Part shown: piece after piece, positions 14,201 to 28,380 of the stretch
Numbering within the stretch: position 1 is the stretch's first letter
How the letters are laid out: the number at the start of each line of letters is the position of its first letter
The notes under the pieces: generated by a model
Told to the model about the DNA's origin: nothing
Seen by the model: the letters and a program-made list of their open reading frames with translations, nothing else
Database searches by the model: none
Program-made: the position numbers and the translations under genes
Assembly: GCA_037893225.1 (NCBI GenBank)
Contig: JAZGUH010000360.1
Location: 930,001-994,000, forward strand
Reading direction: 5' to 3'
Source of the DNA: Hippasteria phrygiana
Lineage: Eukaryota > Echinodermata > Asteroidea > Valvatida > Goniasteridae
Length of the DNA stretch: 64,000 bases

Positions 14201-14494
14201 ATACATGTCAAAATTACTGTATTTGGTTGATATTTAATGCAATTATGAATGAGTAGAGCAAGTCCATACCCCAGGGAATTTGACAGGCATGGAGCAATAA
14301 GTAGAAGGTAATATGCACACAGATGTTGGCCGGAAAGAAAATAAACATTGCGAGGTTTGAATTTTCTCCACAAGTTTTAACTCTAGGAAGCCGCCGATAA
14401 TTGCAACATGTAGCGCCAGATCTAAGCTATCCATACATGTCAAAATTACTGAATTTGGTTGATATTTCATGCAATTATGAATGAGTAAAGCAAG
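10327..14494. repeat. Eleven-monomer HOR (2547 bp)
   Basis: 10327-11947 corresponds to 12874-14494 at offset 2547, including the trimer cassettes. The copies diverge after 11948/14495. Confidence 0.75.
10558..12642. repeat. Three-monomer HOR (695 bp), three tandem copies
   Basis: Copies start near 10558, 11253 and 11948. The trimer is marked by ttgaaatttcatgc in its second monomer and aataagtagaagg in its third, both rare elsewhere. The same trimer recurs as 13105-14494 (two copies), about 16114-16808, 24907-26296 (two copies), 53832-54526, 57303-57997 and 60080-60774, so it acts as a mobile cassette of the array. Confidence 0.85.
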
Positions 14495-14956
14495 TCATAC
14501 CCTAGGGAATTTGACAGGCATGGAGCAATAAATAGAAGGTAATATGCACACAGATGTTGGCCGGAAAGAAAATAGACATTGCGAGGTTTGAATTTTCTCC
14601 ACAAGTTTTAACTCTAAGAAGCCGCCGATGATTGCAACATGTAGCGCCAGATCTAAGCTATCCATACATGTCAAAATTACTGTATTTGGTTGATATTTCA
14701 TGCAATTATGCATGAGTAAAGCAAGTCATACCCTAGGGAATTTGACAGGCATGGAGCAATAAATAGAAGGTAATATGCACACAGATGTTGGCCGGAAAGA
14801 AAATAAACATTGCGAGGTTTGAATTTTCTCCACAAGTGTTAACTCTAAGAAGCCGCCGATAATTGCAACATGTAGCGCCAGATCTAAGCTATCCATACAT
14901 GTCAAAATTACTGAATTTGGTTGATATTTCATGCAATTATGAATGAGTAAAGCAAG

Positions 14957-17900
14957 TCATACCCTAGGGAATTTGACAGGCATGGAGCAATAAATAGAAG
15001 GTAATATGCACACAGATGTTGGCCGGAAAGAAAATAAACATTGCGAGGTTTGAATTTTCTCCACAAGTTTTAACTCTAAGAAGCCGCCGATGATTGCAAC
15101 ATGTAGCGCCAGATCTAAGCTATCCATACATGTCAAAATTACTGTATTTGGTTTATATTTCATGCAATTATGAATGAGTAAAGCAAGTCATACCCTAGGG
15201 AATTTGACAGGCATGGAGCAATAAATAGAAGGTAATATGCACACACATGTTGGCCGGAAAGAAAATAAACATTGCGAGGTTTGAATTTTCTCCACAAGTT
15301 TTAACTCTAAGAAGCCGCCGATAATTGCAACATGTAGCGCCAGATCTAAGCTATCCATACATGTCAAAATTACTGAATTTGGTTGATATTTCATGCAATT
15401 ATGAATGAGTAAAGCAAGTCCATACCCCAGGGAATTTGACATGCATGGTGCAATAAATAGAAGGTAATATGCACACAGATGTTGGCCGGAAAGAAAATAA
15501 ACATTGCGAGGTTTGAATTTTCTCCACAAGTGTTAACTCTAAGAAGCCGCCGATAATTGCAACATGTAGCGCCAGATCTAAGCTATCCATACATGTCAAA
15601 ATTACTGAATTTGGTTGATATTTCATGCAATTATGAATGAGTAAAGCAAGTCATACCCCAGGGAATTTGACATGCATGGAGCAATAAATAGAAGGTAATA
15701 TGCACACAGATGTTGGCCGGAAAGAAAATAAACATTGCGAGGTTTGAATTTTCTCCACAAGTTTTAACTCTAGGAAGCCGCCGATGATTGCAACATGTAG
15801 CGCCAGATCTAAGCTATCCATACATGTCAAAATTACTGTATTTGGTTTATATTTCATGCAATTATGAATGAGTAAAGCAAGTCATACCCTAGGGAATTTG
15901 ACAGGCATGGAGCAATAAATAGAAGGTAATATGCACACAGATGTTGGCCGGAAAGAAAATAAACATTGCGAGGTTTGAATTTTCTCCACAAGTGTTAACT
16001 CTAAGAAGCCGCCGATAATTGCAACATGTAGCGCCAGATCTAAGCTATCCATACATGTCAAAATTACTGAATTTGGTTGATATTTCATGCAATTATGAAT
16101 GAGTAAAGCAAGTCCATACCCCAGGGAATTTGACATGCATGGAGCAATAAATAGACGGTAACATGCACACAGATGTTGGCCGGAAAGAAAATAAACATTG
16201 CGAGGTTTGAATTTTCTCCACAAGTTTTAACTCTAAGAAGCCGCCGATAATTGCAACATGTAGCGCCAGATCTAAGCTATCCATACATGTCAAAATTACT
16301 GAATTTGGTTGAAATTTCATGCAATTATGAATGAGTAAAGCAAGTCCATACCCCAGGGAATTTGACATGCATGGAGCAATAAATAGACGGTAACATGTAC
16401 ACAGATGTTGGCCGGAAAGAAAATAAACATTGCGAGGTTTGAATTTTCTCCACAAGTTTTAACTCTACGAAGCCGCCGATGATTGCAACATGTAGCGCCA
16501 GATCTAAGCTATCCATACATGTCAAAATTACTGTATTTGGTTGATATTTAATGCAATTATGAATGAGTAGAGCAAGTCCATACCCCAGGGAATTTGACAG
16601 GCATGGAGCAATAAGTAGAAGGTAATATGCACACAGATGTTGGCCGGAAAGAAAATAAACATTGCGAGGTTTGAATTTTCTCCACAAGTTTTAACTCTAG
16701 GAAGCCGCCGATAATTGCAACATGTAGCGCCAGATCTAAGCTATCCATACATGTCAAAATTACTGAATTTGGTTGATATTTCATGCAATTATGAATGAGT
16801 AAAGCAAGTCATACCCTAGGGAATTTGACAGGCATGGAGCAATAAATAGAAGGTAATATGCACACACATGTTGGCCGGAAAGAAAATAAACATTGCGAGG
16901 TTTGAATTTTCTCCACAAGTTTTAACTCTAAGAAGCCGCCGATAATTGCAACATGTAGCGCCAGATCTAAGCTATCCATACATGTCAAAATTACTGTATT
17001 TGGTTGATATTTAATGCAATTATGAATGAGTAGAGCAAGTCCATACCCCAGGGAATTTGACAGGCATGGAGCAATAAGTAGAAGGTAATATGCACACAGA
17101 TGTTGGCCGGAAAGAAAATAAACATTGCGAGGTTTGAATTTTCTCCACAAGTTTTAACTCTAGGAAGCCGCCGATAATTGCAACATGTAGCGCCAGATCT
17201 AAGCTATCCATACATGTCAAAATTACTGAATTTGGTTGATATTTCATGCAATTATGAATGAGTAAAGCAAGTCATACCCTAGGGAATTTGACAGGCATGG
17301 AGCAATAAATAGAAGGTAATATGCACACAGATGTTGGCCGGAAAGAAAATAAACATTGCGAGGTTTGAATTTTCTCCACAAGTTTTAACTCTAAGAAGCC
17401 GCCGATGATTGCAACATGTAGCGCCAGATCTAAGCTATCCATACATGTCAAAATTACTGTATTTGGTTGATATTTCATGCAATTATGCATGAGTAAAGCA
17501 AGTCATACCCTAGGGAATTTGACAGGCATGGAGCAATAAATAGAAGGTAATATGCACACAGATGTTGGCCGGAAAGAAAATAAACATTGCGAGGTTTGAA
17601 TTTTCTCCACAAGTGTTAACTCTAAGAAGCCGCCGATAATTGCAACATGTAGCGCCAGATCTAAGCTATCCATACATGTCAAAATTACTGAATTTGGTTG
17701 ATATTTCATGCAATTATGAATGAGTAAAGCAAGTCCATACCCCAGGGAATTTGACATGCATGGAGCAATAAATAGAAGGTAATATGCACACAGATGTTGG
17801 CCGGAAAGAAAATAGACATTGCGAGGTTTGAATTTTCTCCACAAGTGTTAACTCTAAGAAGCCGCCGATAATTGCAACATGTAGCGCCAGATCTAAGCTA

Positions 17901-19100
17901 TCCATACATGTCAAAATTACTGAATTTTGTTGATATTTCATGCAATTATGAATGAGTAAAGCAAGTCATACCCTAGGGAATTTGACAGGCATGGAGCAAT
18001 AAATAGAAGGTAATATGCACACAGATGTTGGCCGGAAAGAAAATAAACATTGCGAGGTTTGAATTTTCTCCACAAGTTTTAACTCTAAGAAGCCGCCGAT
18101 GATTGCAACATGTAGCGCCAGATCTAAGCTATCCATACATGTCAAAATTACTGTATTTGGTTTATATTTCATGCAATTATGAATGAGTAAAGCAAGTCAT
18201 ACCCTAGGGAATTTGACAGGCATGGAGCAATAAATAGAAGGTAATATGCACACACATGTTGGCCGGAAAGAAAATAAACATTGCGAGGTTTGAATTTTCT
18301 CCACAAGTTTTAACTCTAAGAAGCCGCCGATAATTGCAACATGTAGCGCCAGATCTAAGCTATCCATACATGTCAAAATTACTGAATTTGGTTGATATTT
18401 CATGCAATTATGAATGAGTAAAGCAAGTCCATACCCCAGGGAATTTGACATGCATGGTGCAATAAATAGAAGGTAATATGCACACAGATGTTGGCCGGAA
18501 AGAAAATAAACATTGCGAGGTTTGAATTTTCTCCACAAGTGTTAACTCTAAGAAGCCGCCGATAATTGCAACATGTAGCGCCAGATCTAAGCTATCCATA
18601 CATGTCAAAATTACTGAATTTGGTTGATATTTCATGCAATTATGAATGAGTAAAGCAAGTCATACCCCAGGGAATTTGACATGCATGGAGCAATAAATAG
18701 AAGGTAATATGCACACAGATGTTGGCCGGAAAGAAAATAAACATTGCGAGGTTTGAATTTTCTCCACAAGTTTTAACTCTAGGAAGCCGCCGATGATTGC
18801 AACATGTAGCGCCAGATCTAAGCTATCCATACATGTCAAAATTACTGTATTTGGTTTATATTTCATGCAATTATGAATGAGTAAAGCAAGTCATACCCTA
18901 GGGAATTTGACAGGCATGGAGCAATAAATAGAAGGTAATATGCACACAGATGTTGGCCGGAAAGAAAATAAACATTGCGAGGTTTGAATTTTCTCCACAA
19001 GTGTTAACTCTAAGAAGCCGCCGATAATTGCAACATGTAGCGCCAGATCTAAGCTATCCATACATGTCAAAATTACTGAATTTGGTTGATATTTCATGCA
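14957..19100. repeat. Thirteen-monomer HOR (3009 bp), left array
   Basis: 14957-16090 corresponds to 17966-19100 at offset 3009. Both copies contain the rare catggtgcaat variant (15447 and 18456). Confidence 0.75.
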
Positions 19101-22100
19101 ATTATGAATGAGTAAAGCAAGTCCATACCCCAGGGAATTTGACATGCATGGAGCAATAAATAGACGGTAACATGTACACAGATGTTGGCCGGAAAGAAAA
19201 TAAACATTGCGAGGTTTGAATTTTCTCCACAAGTTTTAACTCTAGGAAGCCGCCGATGATTGCAACATGTAGCGCCAGATCTAAGCTATCCATACATGTC
19301 AAAATTACTGTATTTGGTTGATATTTAATGCAATTATGAATGAGTAAAGCAAGTCATACCCTAGGGAATTTGACAGACATGGAGCAATAAATAGAAGGTA
19401 ATATGCACACACATGTTGGCCGGAAAGAAAATAAACATTGCGAGGTTTGAATTTTCTCCACAAGTTTTAACTCTAGGAAGCCGCCGATGATTGCAACATG
19501 TAGCGCCAGATCTAAGCTATCCATACATGTCAAAATTACTGTATTTGGTTGATATTTAATGCAATTATGAATGAGTAGAGCAAGTCATACCCCAGGGAAT
19601 TTGACAGGCATGGAGCAATAAATAGAAGGTAATATGCACACAGATGTTGGCCGGAAAGAAAATAAACATTGCGAGGTTTGAATTTCCTCCACAAGTGTTA
19701 ACTCTAAGAAGCCGCCGATAATTGCAACATGTAGCGCCAGATCTAAGCTATCCATACATGTCAAAATTACTGAATTTGGTTGATATTTCATGCAATTATG
19801 AATGAGTAAAGCAAGTCCATACCCGAGGGAATTTGACATGCATGGAGCAATAAATAGACGGTAACATGTACACAGATGTTGGCCGGAAAGAAAATAAACA
19901 TTGCGAGGTTTGAATTTTCTCCACAAGTTTTAACTCTAAGAAGCCGCCGGTGATTGCAACATGTAGCGCCAGATCTAAGCTATCCATACATGTCAAAATT
20001 ACTGTATTTGGTTTATATTTCATGCAATTATGAATGAGTAAAGCAAGTCATACCCTAGGGAATTTGACAGGCATGGAGCAATAAATAGAAGGTAATATGC
20101 ACACACATGTTGGCCGGAAAGAAAATAAACATTGCGAGGTTTGAATTTTCTCCACAAGTTTTAACTCTAAGAAGCCGCCGATAATTGCAACATGTAGCGC
20201 CAGATCTAAGCTATCCATACATGTCAAAATTACTGTATTTGGTTTATATTTCATGCAATTATGAATGAGTAAAGCAAGTCATACCCTAGGGAATTTGACA
20301 GGCATGGAGCAATAAATAGAAGGTAATATGCACACACATGTTGGCCGGAAAGAAAATAAACATTGCGAGGTTTGAATTTTCTCCACAAGTTTTAACTCTA
20401 AGAAGCCGCCGATAATTGCAACATGTAGCGCCAGATCTAAGCTATCCATACATGTCAAAATTACTGAATTTGGTTGATATTTCATGCAATTATGAATGAG
20501 TAAAGCAAGTCCATACCCCAGGGAATTTGACATGCATGGTGCAATAAATAGAAGGTAATATGCACACAGATGTTGGCCGGAAAGAAAATAAACATTGCGA
20601 GGTTTGAATTTTCTCCACAAGTGTTAACTCTAAGAAGCCGCCGATAATTGCAACATGTAGCGCCAGATCTAAGCTATCCATACATGTCAAAATTACTGAA
20701 TTTGGTTGATATTTCATGCAATTATGAATGAGTAAAGCAAGTCATACCCCAGGGAATTTGACATGCATGGAGCAATAAATAGAAGGTAATATGCACACAG
20801 ATGTTGGCCGGAAAGAAAATAAACATTGCGAGGTTTGAATTTTCTCCACAAGTTTTAACTCTAGGAAGCCGCCGATGATTGCAACATGTAGCGCCAGATC
20901 TAAGCTATCCATACATGTCAAAATTACTGTATTTGGTTTATATTTCATGCAATTATGAATGAGTAAAGCAAGTCATACCCTAGGGAATTTGACAGGCATG
21001 GAGCAATAAATAGAAGGTAATATGCACACAGATGTTGGCCGGAAAGAAAATAAACATTGCGAGGTTTGAATTTTCTCCACAAGTGTTAACTCTAAGAAGC
21101 CGCCGATAATTGCAACATGTAGCGCCAGATCTAAGCTATCCATACATGTCAAAATTACTGAATTTGGTTGATATTTCATGCAATTATGAATGAGTAAAGC
21201 AAGTCCATACCCCAGGGAATTTGACATGCATGGAGCAATAAATAGACGGTAACATGTACACAGATGTTGGCCGGAAAGAAAATAAACATTGCGAGGTTTG
21301 AATTTTCTCCACAAGTTTTAACTCTAGGAAGCCGCCGATGATTGCAACATGTAGCGCCAGATCTAAGCTATCCATACATGTCAAAATTACTGTATTTGGT
21401 TGATATTTAATGCAATTATGAATGAGTAAAGCAAGTCATACCCTAGGGAATTTGACAGACATGGAGCAATAAATAGAAGGTAATATGCACACACATGTTG
21501 GCCGGAAAGAAAATAAACATTGCGAGGTTTGAATTTTCTCCACAAGTTTTAACTCTAGGAAGCCGCCGATGATTGCAACATGTAGCGCCAGATCTAAGCT
21601 ATCCATACATGTCAAAATTACTGTATTTGGTTGATATTTAATGCAATTATGAATGAGTAGAGCAAGTCATACCCCAGGGAATTTGACAGGCATGGAGCAA
21701 TAAATAGAAGGTAATATGCACACAGATGTTGGCCGGAAAGAAAATAAACATTGCGAGGTTTGAATTTCCTCCACAAGTGTTAACTCTAAGAAGCCGCCGA
21801 TAATTGCAACATGTAGCGCCAGATCTAAGCTATCCATACATGTCAAAATTACTGAATTTGGTTGATATTTCATGCAATTATGAATGAGTAAAGCAAGTCC
21901 ATACCCGAGGGAATTTGACATGCATGGAGCAATAAATAGACGGTAACATGTACACAGATGTTGGCCGGAAAGAAAATAAACATTGCGAGGTTTGAATTTT
22001 CTCCACAAGTTTTAACTCTAAGAAGCCGCCGGTGATTGCAACATGTAGCGCCAGATCTAAGCTATCCATACATGTCAAAATTACTGTATTTGGTTTATAT

Positions 22101-22282
22101 TTCATGCAATTATGAATGAGTAAAGCAAGTCATACCCTAGGGAATTTGACAGGCATGGAGCAATAAATAGAAGGTAATATGCACACACATGTTGGCCGGA
22201 AAGAAAATAAACATTGCGAGGTTTGAATTTTCTCCACAAGTTTTAACTCTAAGAAGCCGCCGATAATTGCAACATGTAGCGC
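18197..22282. repeat. Nine-monomer HOR (2082 bp), tandem pair
   Basis: 18197-20200 matches 20279-22282 at a constant 2082-bp offset, including the catggtgcaat marker (18456 and 20538) and the gagg variant near 19824 and 21906. Confidence 0.85.
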
Positions 22283-23266
22283 CAGATCTAAGCTATCCAT
22301 ACATGTCAAAATTACTGAATTTGGTTGATATTTCATGCAATTATGAATGAGTAAAGCAAGTCCATACCCCAGGGAATTTGACATGCATGGAGCAATAAAT
22401 AGAAGGTAATATGCACACACATGTTGGCCGGAAAGAAAATAAACATTGCGAGGTTTGAATTTTCTCCACAAGTTTTAACTCTAGGAAGCCGCCGATGATT
22501 GCAACATGTAGCGCCAGATCTAAGCTATCCATACATGTCAAAATTACTGTATTTGGTTGATATTTAATGCAATTATGAATGAGTAGAGCAAGTCATACCC
22601 CAGGGAATTTGACAGGCATGGAGCAATAAATAGAAGGTAATATGCACACAGATGTTGGCCGGAAAGAAAATAAACATTGCGAGGTTTGAATTTCCTCCAC
22701 AAGTGTTAACTCTAAGAAGCCGCCGATAATTGCAACATGTAGCGCCAGATCTAAGCTATCCATACATGTCAAAATTACTGAATTTGGTTGATATTTCATG
22801 CAATTATGAATGAGTAAAGCAAGTCCATACCCGAGGGAATTTGACATGCATGGAGCAATAAATAGACGGTAACATGTACACAGATGTTGGCCGGAAAGAA
22901 AATAAACATTGCGAGGTTTGAATTTTCTCCACAAGTTTTAACTCTAAGAAGCCGCCGGTGATTGCAACATGTAGCGCCAGATCTAAGCTATCCATACATG
23001 TCAAAATTACTGTATTTGGTTTATATTTCATGCAATTATGAATGAGTAAAGCAAGTCATACCCTAGGGAATTTGACAGGCATGGAGCAATAAATAGAAGG
23101 TAATATGCACACACATGTTGGCCGGAAAGAAAATAAACATTGCGAGGTTTGAATTTTCTCCACAAGTTTTAACTCTAAGAAGCCGCCGATAATTGCAACA
23201 TGTAGCGCCAGATCTAAGCTATCCATACATGTCAAAATTACTGAATTTGGTTGATATTTCATGCAA

Positions 23267-25549
23267 TTATGAATGAGTAAAGCAAGTCCATACCCCAGGG
23301 AATTTGACATGCATGGAGCAATAAATAGACGGTAACATGTACACAGATGTTGGCCGGAAAGAAAATAAACATTGCGAGGTTTGAATTTTCTCCACAAGTT
23401 TTAACTCTAGGAAGCCGCCGATGATTGCAACATGTAGCGCCAGATCTAAGCTATCCATACATGTCAAAATTACTGTATTTGGTTGATATTTAATGCAATT
23501 ATGAATGAGTAGAGCAAGTCCATACCCCAGGGAATTTGACATGCATGGAGCAATAAATAGACGGTAACATGTACACAGATGTTGGCCGGAAAGAAAATAA
23601 ACATTGCGAGGTTTGAATTTTCTCCACAAGTTTTAACTCTAGGAAGCCGCCGATGATTGCAACATGTAGCGCCAGATCTAAGCTATCCATACATGTCAAA
23701 ATTACTGTATTTGGTTGATATTTAATGCAATTATGAATGAGTAAAGCAAGTCATACCCTAGGGAATTTGACAGACATGGAGCAATAAATAGAAGGTAATA
23801 TGCACACACATGTTGGCCGGAAAGAAAATAAACATTGCGAGGTTTGAATTTTCTCCACAAGTTTTAACTCTAGGAAGCCGCCGATGATTGCAACATGTAG
23901 CGCCAGATCTAAGCTATCCATACATGTCAAAATTACTGTATTTGGTTGATATTTAATGCAATTATGAATGAGTAGAGCAAGTCATACCCCAGGGAATTTG
24001 ACAGGCATGGAGCAATAAATAGAAGGTAATATGCACACAGATGTTGGCCGGAAAGAAAATAAACATTGCGAGGTTTGAATTTCCTCCACAAGTGTTAACT
24101 CTAAGAAGCCGCCGATAATTGCAACATGTAGCGCCAGATCTAAGCTATCCATACATGTCAAAATTACTGAATTTGGTTGATATTTCATGCAATTATGAAT
24201 GAGTAAAGCAAGTCCATACCCGAGGGAATTTGACATGCATGGAGCAATAAATAGACGGTAACATGTACACAGATGTTGGCCGGAAAGAAAATAAACATTG
24301 CGAGGTTTGAATTTTCTCCACAAGTTTTAACTCTAAGAAGCCGCCGGTGATTGCAACATGTAGCGCCAGATCTAAGCTATCCATACATGTCAAAATTACT
24401 GTATTTGGTTTATATTTCATGCAATTATGAATGAGTAAAGCAAGTCATACCCTAGGGAATTTGACAGGCATGGAGCAATAAATAGAAGGTAATATGCACA
24501 CACATGTTGGCCGGAAAGAAAATAAACATTGCGAGGTTTGAATTTTCTCCACAAGTTTTAACTCTAAGAAGCCGCCGATAATTGCAACATGTAGCGCCAG
24601 ATCTAAGCTATCCATACATGTCAAAATTACTGAATTTGGTTGATATTTCATGCAATTATGAATGAGTAAAGCAAGTCATACCCTAGGGAATTTGACAGGC
24701 ATGGAGCAATAAATAGAAGGTAATATGCACACAGATGTTGGCCGGAAAGAAAATAAACATTGCGAGGTTTGAATTTTCTCCACAAGTTTTAACTCTAAGA
24801 AGCCGCCGATGATTGCAACATGTAGCGCCAGATCTAAGCTATCCATACATGTCAAAATTACTGTATTTGGTTTATATTTCATGCAATTATGAATGAGTAA
24901 AGCAAGTCATACCCTGGGGAATTTGACAGGCATGGAGCAATAAATAGAAGGTAATATGCACACACATGTTGGCCGGAAAGAAAATAAACATTGCGAGGTT
25001 TGAATTTTCTCCACAAGTTTTAACTCTAAGAAGCCGCCGATAATTGCAACATGTAGCGCCAGATCTAAGCTATCCATACATGTCAAAATTACTGAATTTG
25101 GTTGAAATTTCATGCAATTATGAATGAGTAAAGCAAGTCCATACCCCAGGGAATTTGACATGCATGGAGCAATAAATAGACGGTAACATGTACACAGATG
25201 TTGGCCGGAAAGAAAATAAACATTGCGAGGTTTGAATTTTCTCCACAAGTTTTAACTCTAGGAAGCCGCCGATGATTGCAACATGTAGCGCCAGATCTAA
25301 GCTATCCATACATGTCAAAATTACTGTATTTGGTTGATATTTAATGCAATTATGAATGAGTAGAGCAAGTCCATACCCCAGGGAATTTGACAGGCATGGA
25401 GCAATAAGTAGAAGGTAATATGCACACAGATGTTGGCCGGAAAGAAAATAAACATTGCGAGGTTTGAATTTTCTCCACAAGTTTTAACTCTAGGAAGCCG
25501 CCGATAATTGCAACATGTAGCGCCAGATCTAAGCTATCCATACATGTCA
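23267..25549. repeat. Dispersed HOR segment, partner of 8918-11200
   Basis: Second copy of the 2.3-kb variant succession, 14349 bp downstream of the first, with other HOR types in between. This shows long-range exchange within the array. Confidence 0.75.
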
Positions 25550-26990
25550 AAATTACTGAATTTGGTTGATATTTCATGCAATTATGAATGAGTAAAGCAA
25601 GTCATACCCTAGGGAATTTGACAGGCATGGAGCAATAAATAGAAGGTAATATGCACACACATGTTGGCCGGAAAGAAAATAAACATTGCGAGGTTTGAAT
25701 TTTCTCCACAAGTTTTAACTCTAAGAAGCCGCCGATAATTGCAACATGTAGCGCCAGATCTAAGCTATCCATACATGTCAAAATTACTGAATTTGGTTGA
25801 AATTTCATGCAATTATGAATGAGTAAAGCAAGTCCATACCCCAGGGAATTTGACATGCATGGAGCAATAAATAGACGGTAACATGTACACAGATGTTGGC
25901 CGGAAAGAAAATAAACATTGCGAGGTTTGAATTTTCTCCACAAGTTTTAACTCTAGGAAGCCGCCGATGATTGCAACATGTAGCGCCAGATCTAAGCTAT
26001 CCATACATGTCAAAATTACTGTATTTGGTTGATATTTAATGCAATTATGAATGAGTAGAGCAAGTCCATACCCCAGGGAATTTGACAGGCATGGAGCAAT
26101 AAGTAGAAGGTAATATGCACACAGATGTTGGCCGGAAAGAAAATAAACATTGCGAGGTTTGAATTTTCTCCACAAGTTTTAACTCTAGGAAGCCGCCGAT
26201 AATTGCAACATGTAGCGCCAGATCTAAGCTATCCATACATGTCAAAATTACTGAATTTGGTTGATATTTCATGCAATTATGAATGAGTAAAGCAAGTCAT
26301 ACCCTAGGGAATTTGACAGGCATGGAGCAATAAATAGAAGGTAATATGCACACAGATGTTGGCCGGAAAGAAAATAAACATTGCGAGGTTTGAATTTTCT
26401 CCACAAGTTTTAACTCTAAGAAGCCGCCGATGATTGCAACATGTAGCGCCAGATCTAAGCTATCCATACATGTCAAAATTACTGTATTTGGTTGATATTT
26501 CATGCAATTATGCATGAGTAAAGCAAGTCATACCCTAGGGAATTTGACAGGCATGGAGCAATAAATAGAAGGTAATATGCACACAGATGTTGGCCGGAAA
26601 GAAAATAAACATTGCGAGGTTTGAATTTTCTCCACAAGTGTTAACTCTAAGAAGCCGCCGATAATTGCAACATGTAGCGCCAGATCTAAGCTATCCATAC
26701 ATGTCAAAATTACTGAATTTGGTTGATATTTCATGCAATTATGAATGAGTAAAGCAAGTCCATACCCCAGGGAATTTGACATGCATGGAGCAATAAATAG
26801 AAGGTAATATGCACACAGATGTTGGCCGGAAAGAAAATAAACATTGCGAGGTTTGAATTTTCTCCACAAGTTTTAACTCTAAGAAGCCGCCGATGATTGC
26901 AACATGTAGCGCCAGATCTAAGCTATCCATACATGTCAAAATTACTGTATTTGGTTTATATTTCATGCAATTATGAATGAGTAAAGCAAG

Positions 26991-28380
26991 TCATACCCTA
27001 GGGAATTTGACAGGCATGGAGCAATAAATAGAAGGTAATATGCACACACATGTTGGCCGGAAAGAAAATAAACATTGCGAGGTTTGAATTTTCTCCACAA
27101 GTTTTAACTCTAAGAAGCCGCCGATAATTGCAACATGTAGCGCCAGATCTAAGCTATCCATACATGTCAAAATTACTGAATTTGGTTGATATTTCATGCA
27201 ATTATGAATGAGTAAAGCAAGTCCATACCCCAGGGAATTTGACATGCATGGTGCAATAAATAGAAGGTAATATGCACACAGATGTTGGCCGGAAAGAAAA
27301 TAAACATTGCGAGGTTTGAATTTTCTCCACAAGTGTTAACTCTAAGAAGCCGCCGATAATTGCAACATGTAGCGCCAGATCTAAGCTATCCATACATGTC
27401 AAAATTACTGAATTTGGTTGATATTTCATGCAATTATGAATGAGTAAAGCAAGTCATACCCCAGGGAATTTGACATGCATGGAGCAATAAATAGAAGGTA
27501 ATATGCACACAGATGTTGGCCGGAAAGAAAATAAACATTGCGAGGTTTGAATTTTCTCCACAAGTTTTAACTCTAGGAAGCCGCCGATGATTGCAACATG
27601 TAGCGCCAGATCTAAGCTATCCATACATGTCAAAATTACTGTATTTGGTTTATATTTCATGCAATTATGAATGAGTAAAGCAAGTCATACCCTAGGGAAT
27701 TTGACAGGCATGGAGCAATAAATAGAAGGTAATATGCACACAGATGTTGGCCGGAAAGAAAATAAACATTGCGAGGTTTGAATTTTCTCCACAAGTGTTA
27801 ACTCTAAGAAGCCGCCGATAATTGCAACATGTAGCGCCAGATCTAAGCTATCCATACATGTCAAAATTACTGAATTTGGTTGATATTTCATGCAATTATG
27901 AATGAGTAAAGCAAGTCCATACCCCAGGGAATTTGACATGCATGGAGCAATAAATAGACGGTAACATGTACACAGATGTTGGCCGGAAAGAAAATAAACA
28001 TTGCGAGGTTTGAATTTTCTCCACAAGTTTTAACTCTAGGAAGCCGCCGATGATTGCAACATGTAGCGCCAGATCTAAGCTATCCATACATGTCAAAATT
28101 ACTGTATTTGGTTGATATTTAATGCAATTATGAATGAGTAGAGCAAGTCATACCCCAGGGAATTTGACAGGCATGGAGCAATAAATAGAAGGTAATATGC
28201 ACACAGATGTTGGCCGGAAAGAAAATAAACATTGCGAGGTTTGAATTTCCTCCACAAGTGTTAACTCTAAGAAGCCGCCGATAATTGCAACATGTAGCGC
28301 CAGATCTAAGCTATCCATACATGTCAAAATTACTGAATTTGGTTGATATTTCATGCAATTATGAATGAGTAAAGCAAGTC
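26991..28380. repeat. HOR segment matching 61700-63089 across the island
   Basis: Variant order matches 61700-63089 at offset 34709, including catggtgcaat. The matched pair lies on opposite sides of the 8.8-kb island. Confidence 0.75.
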
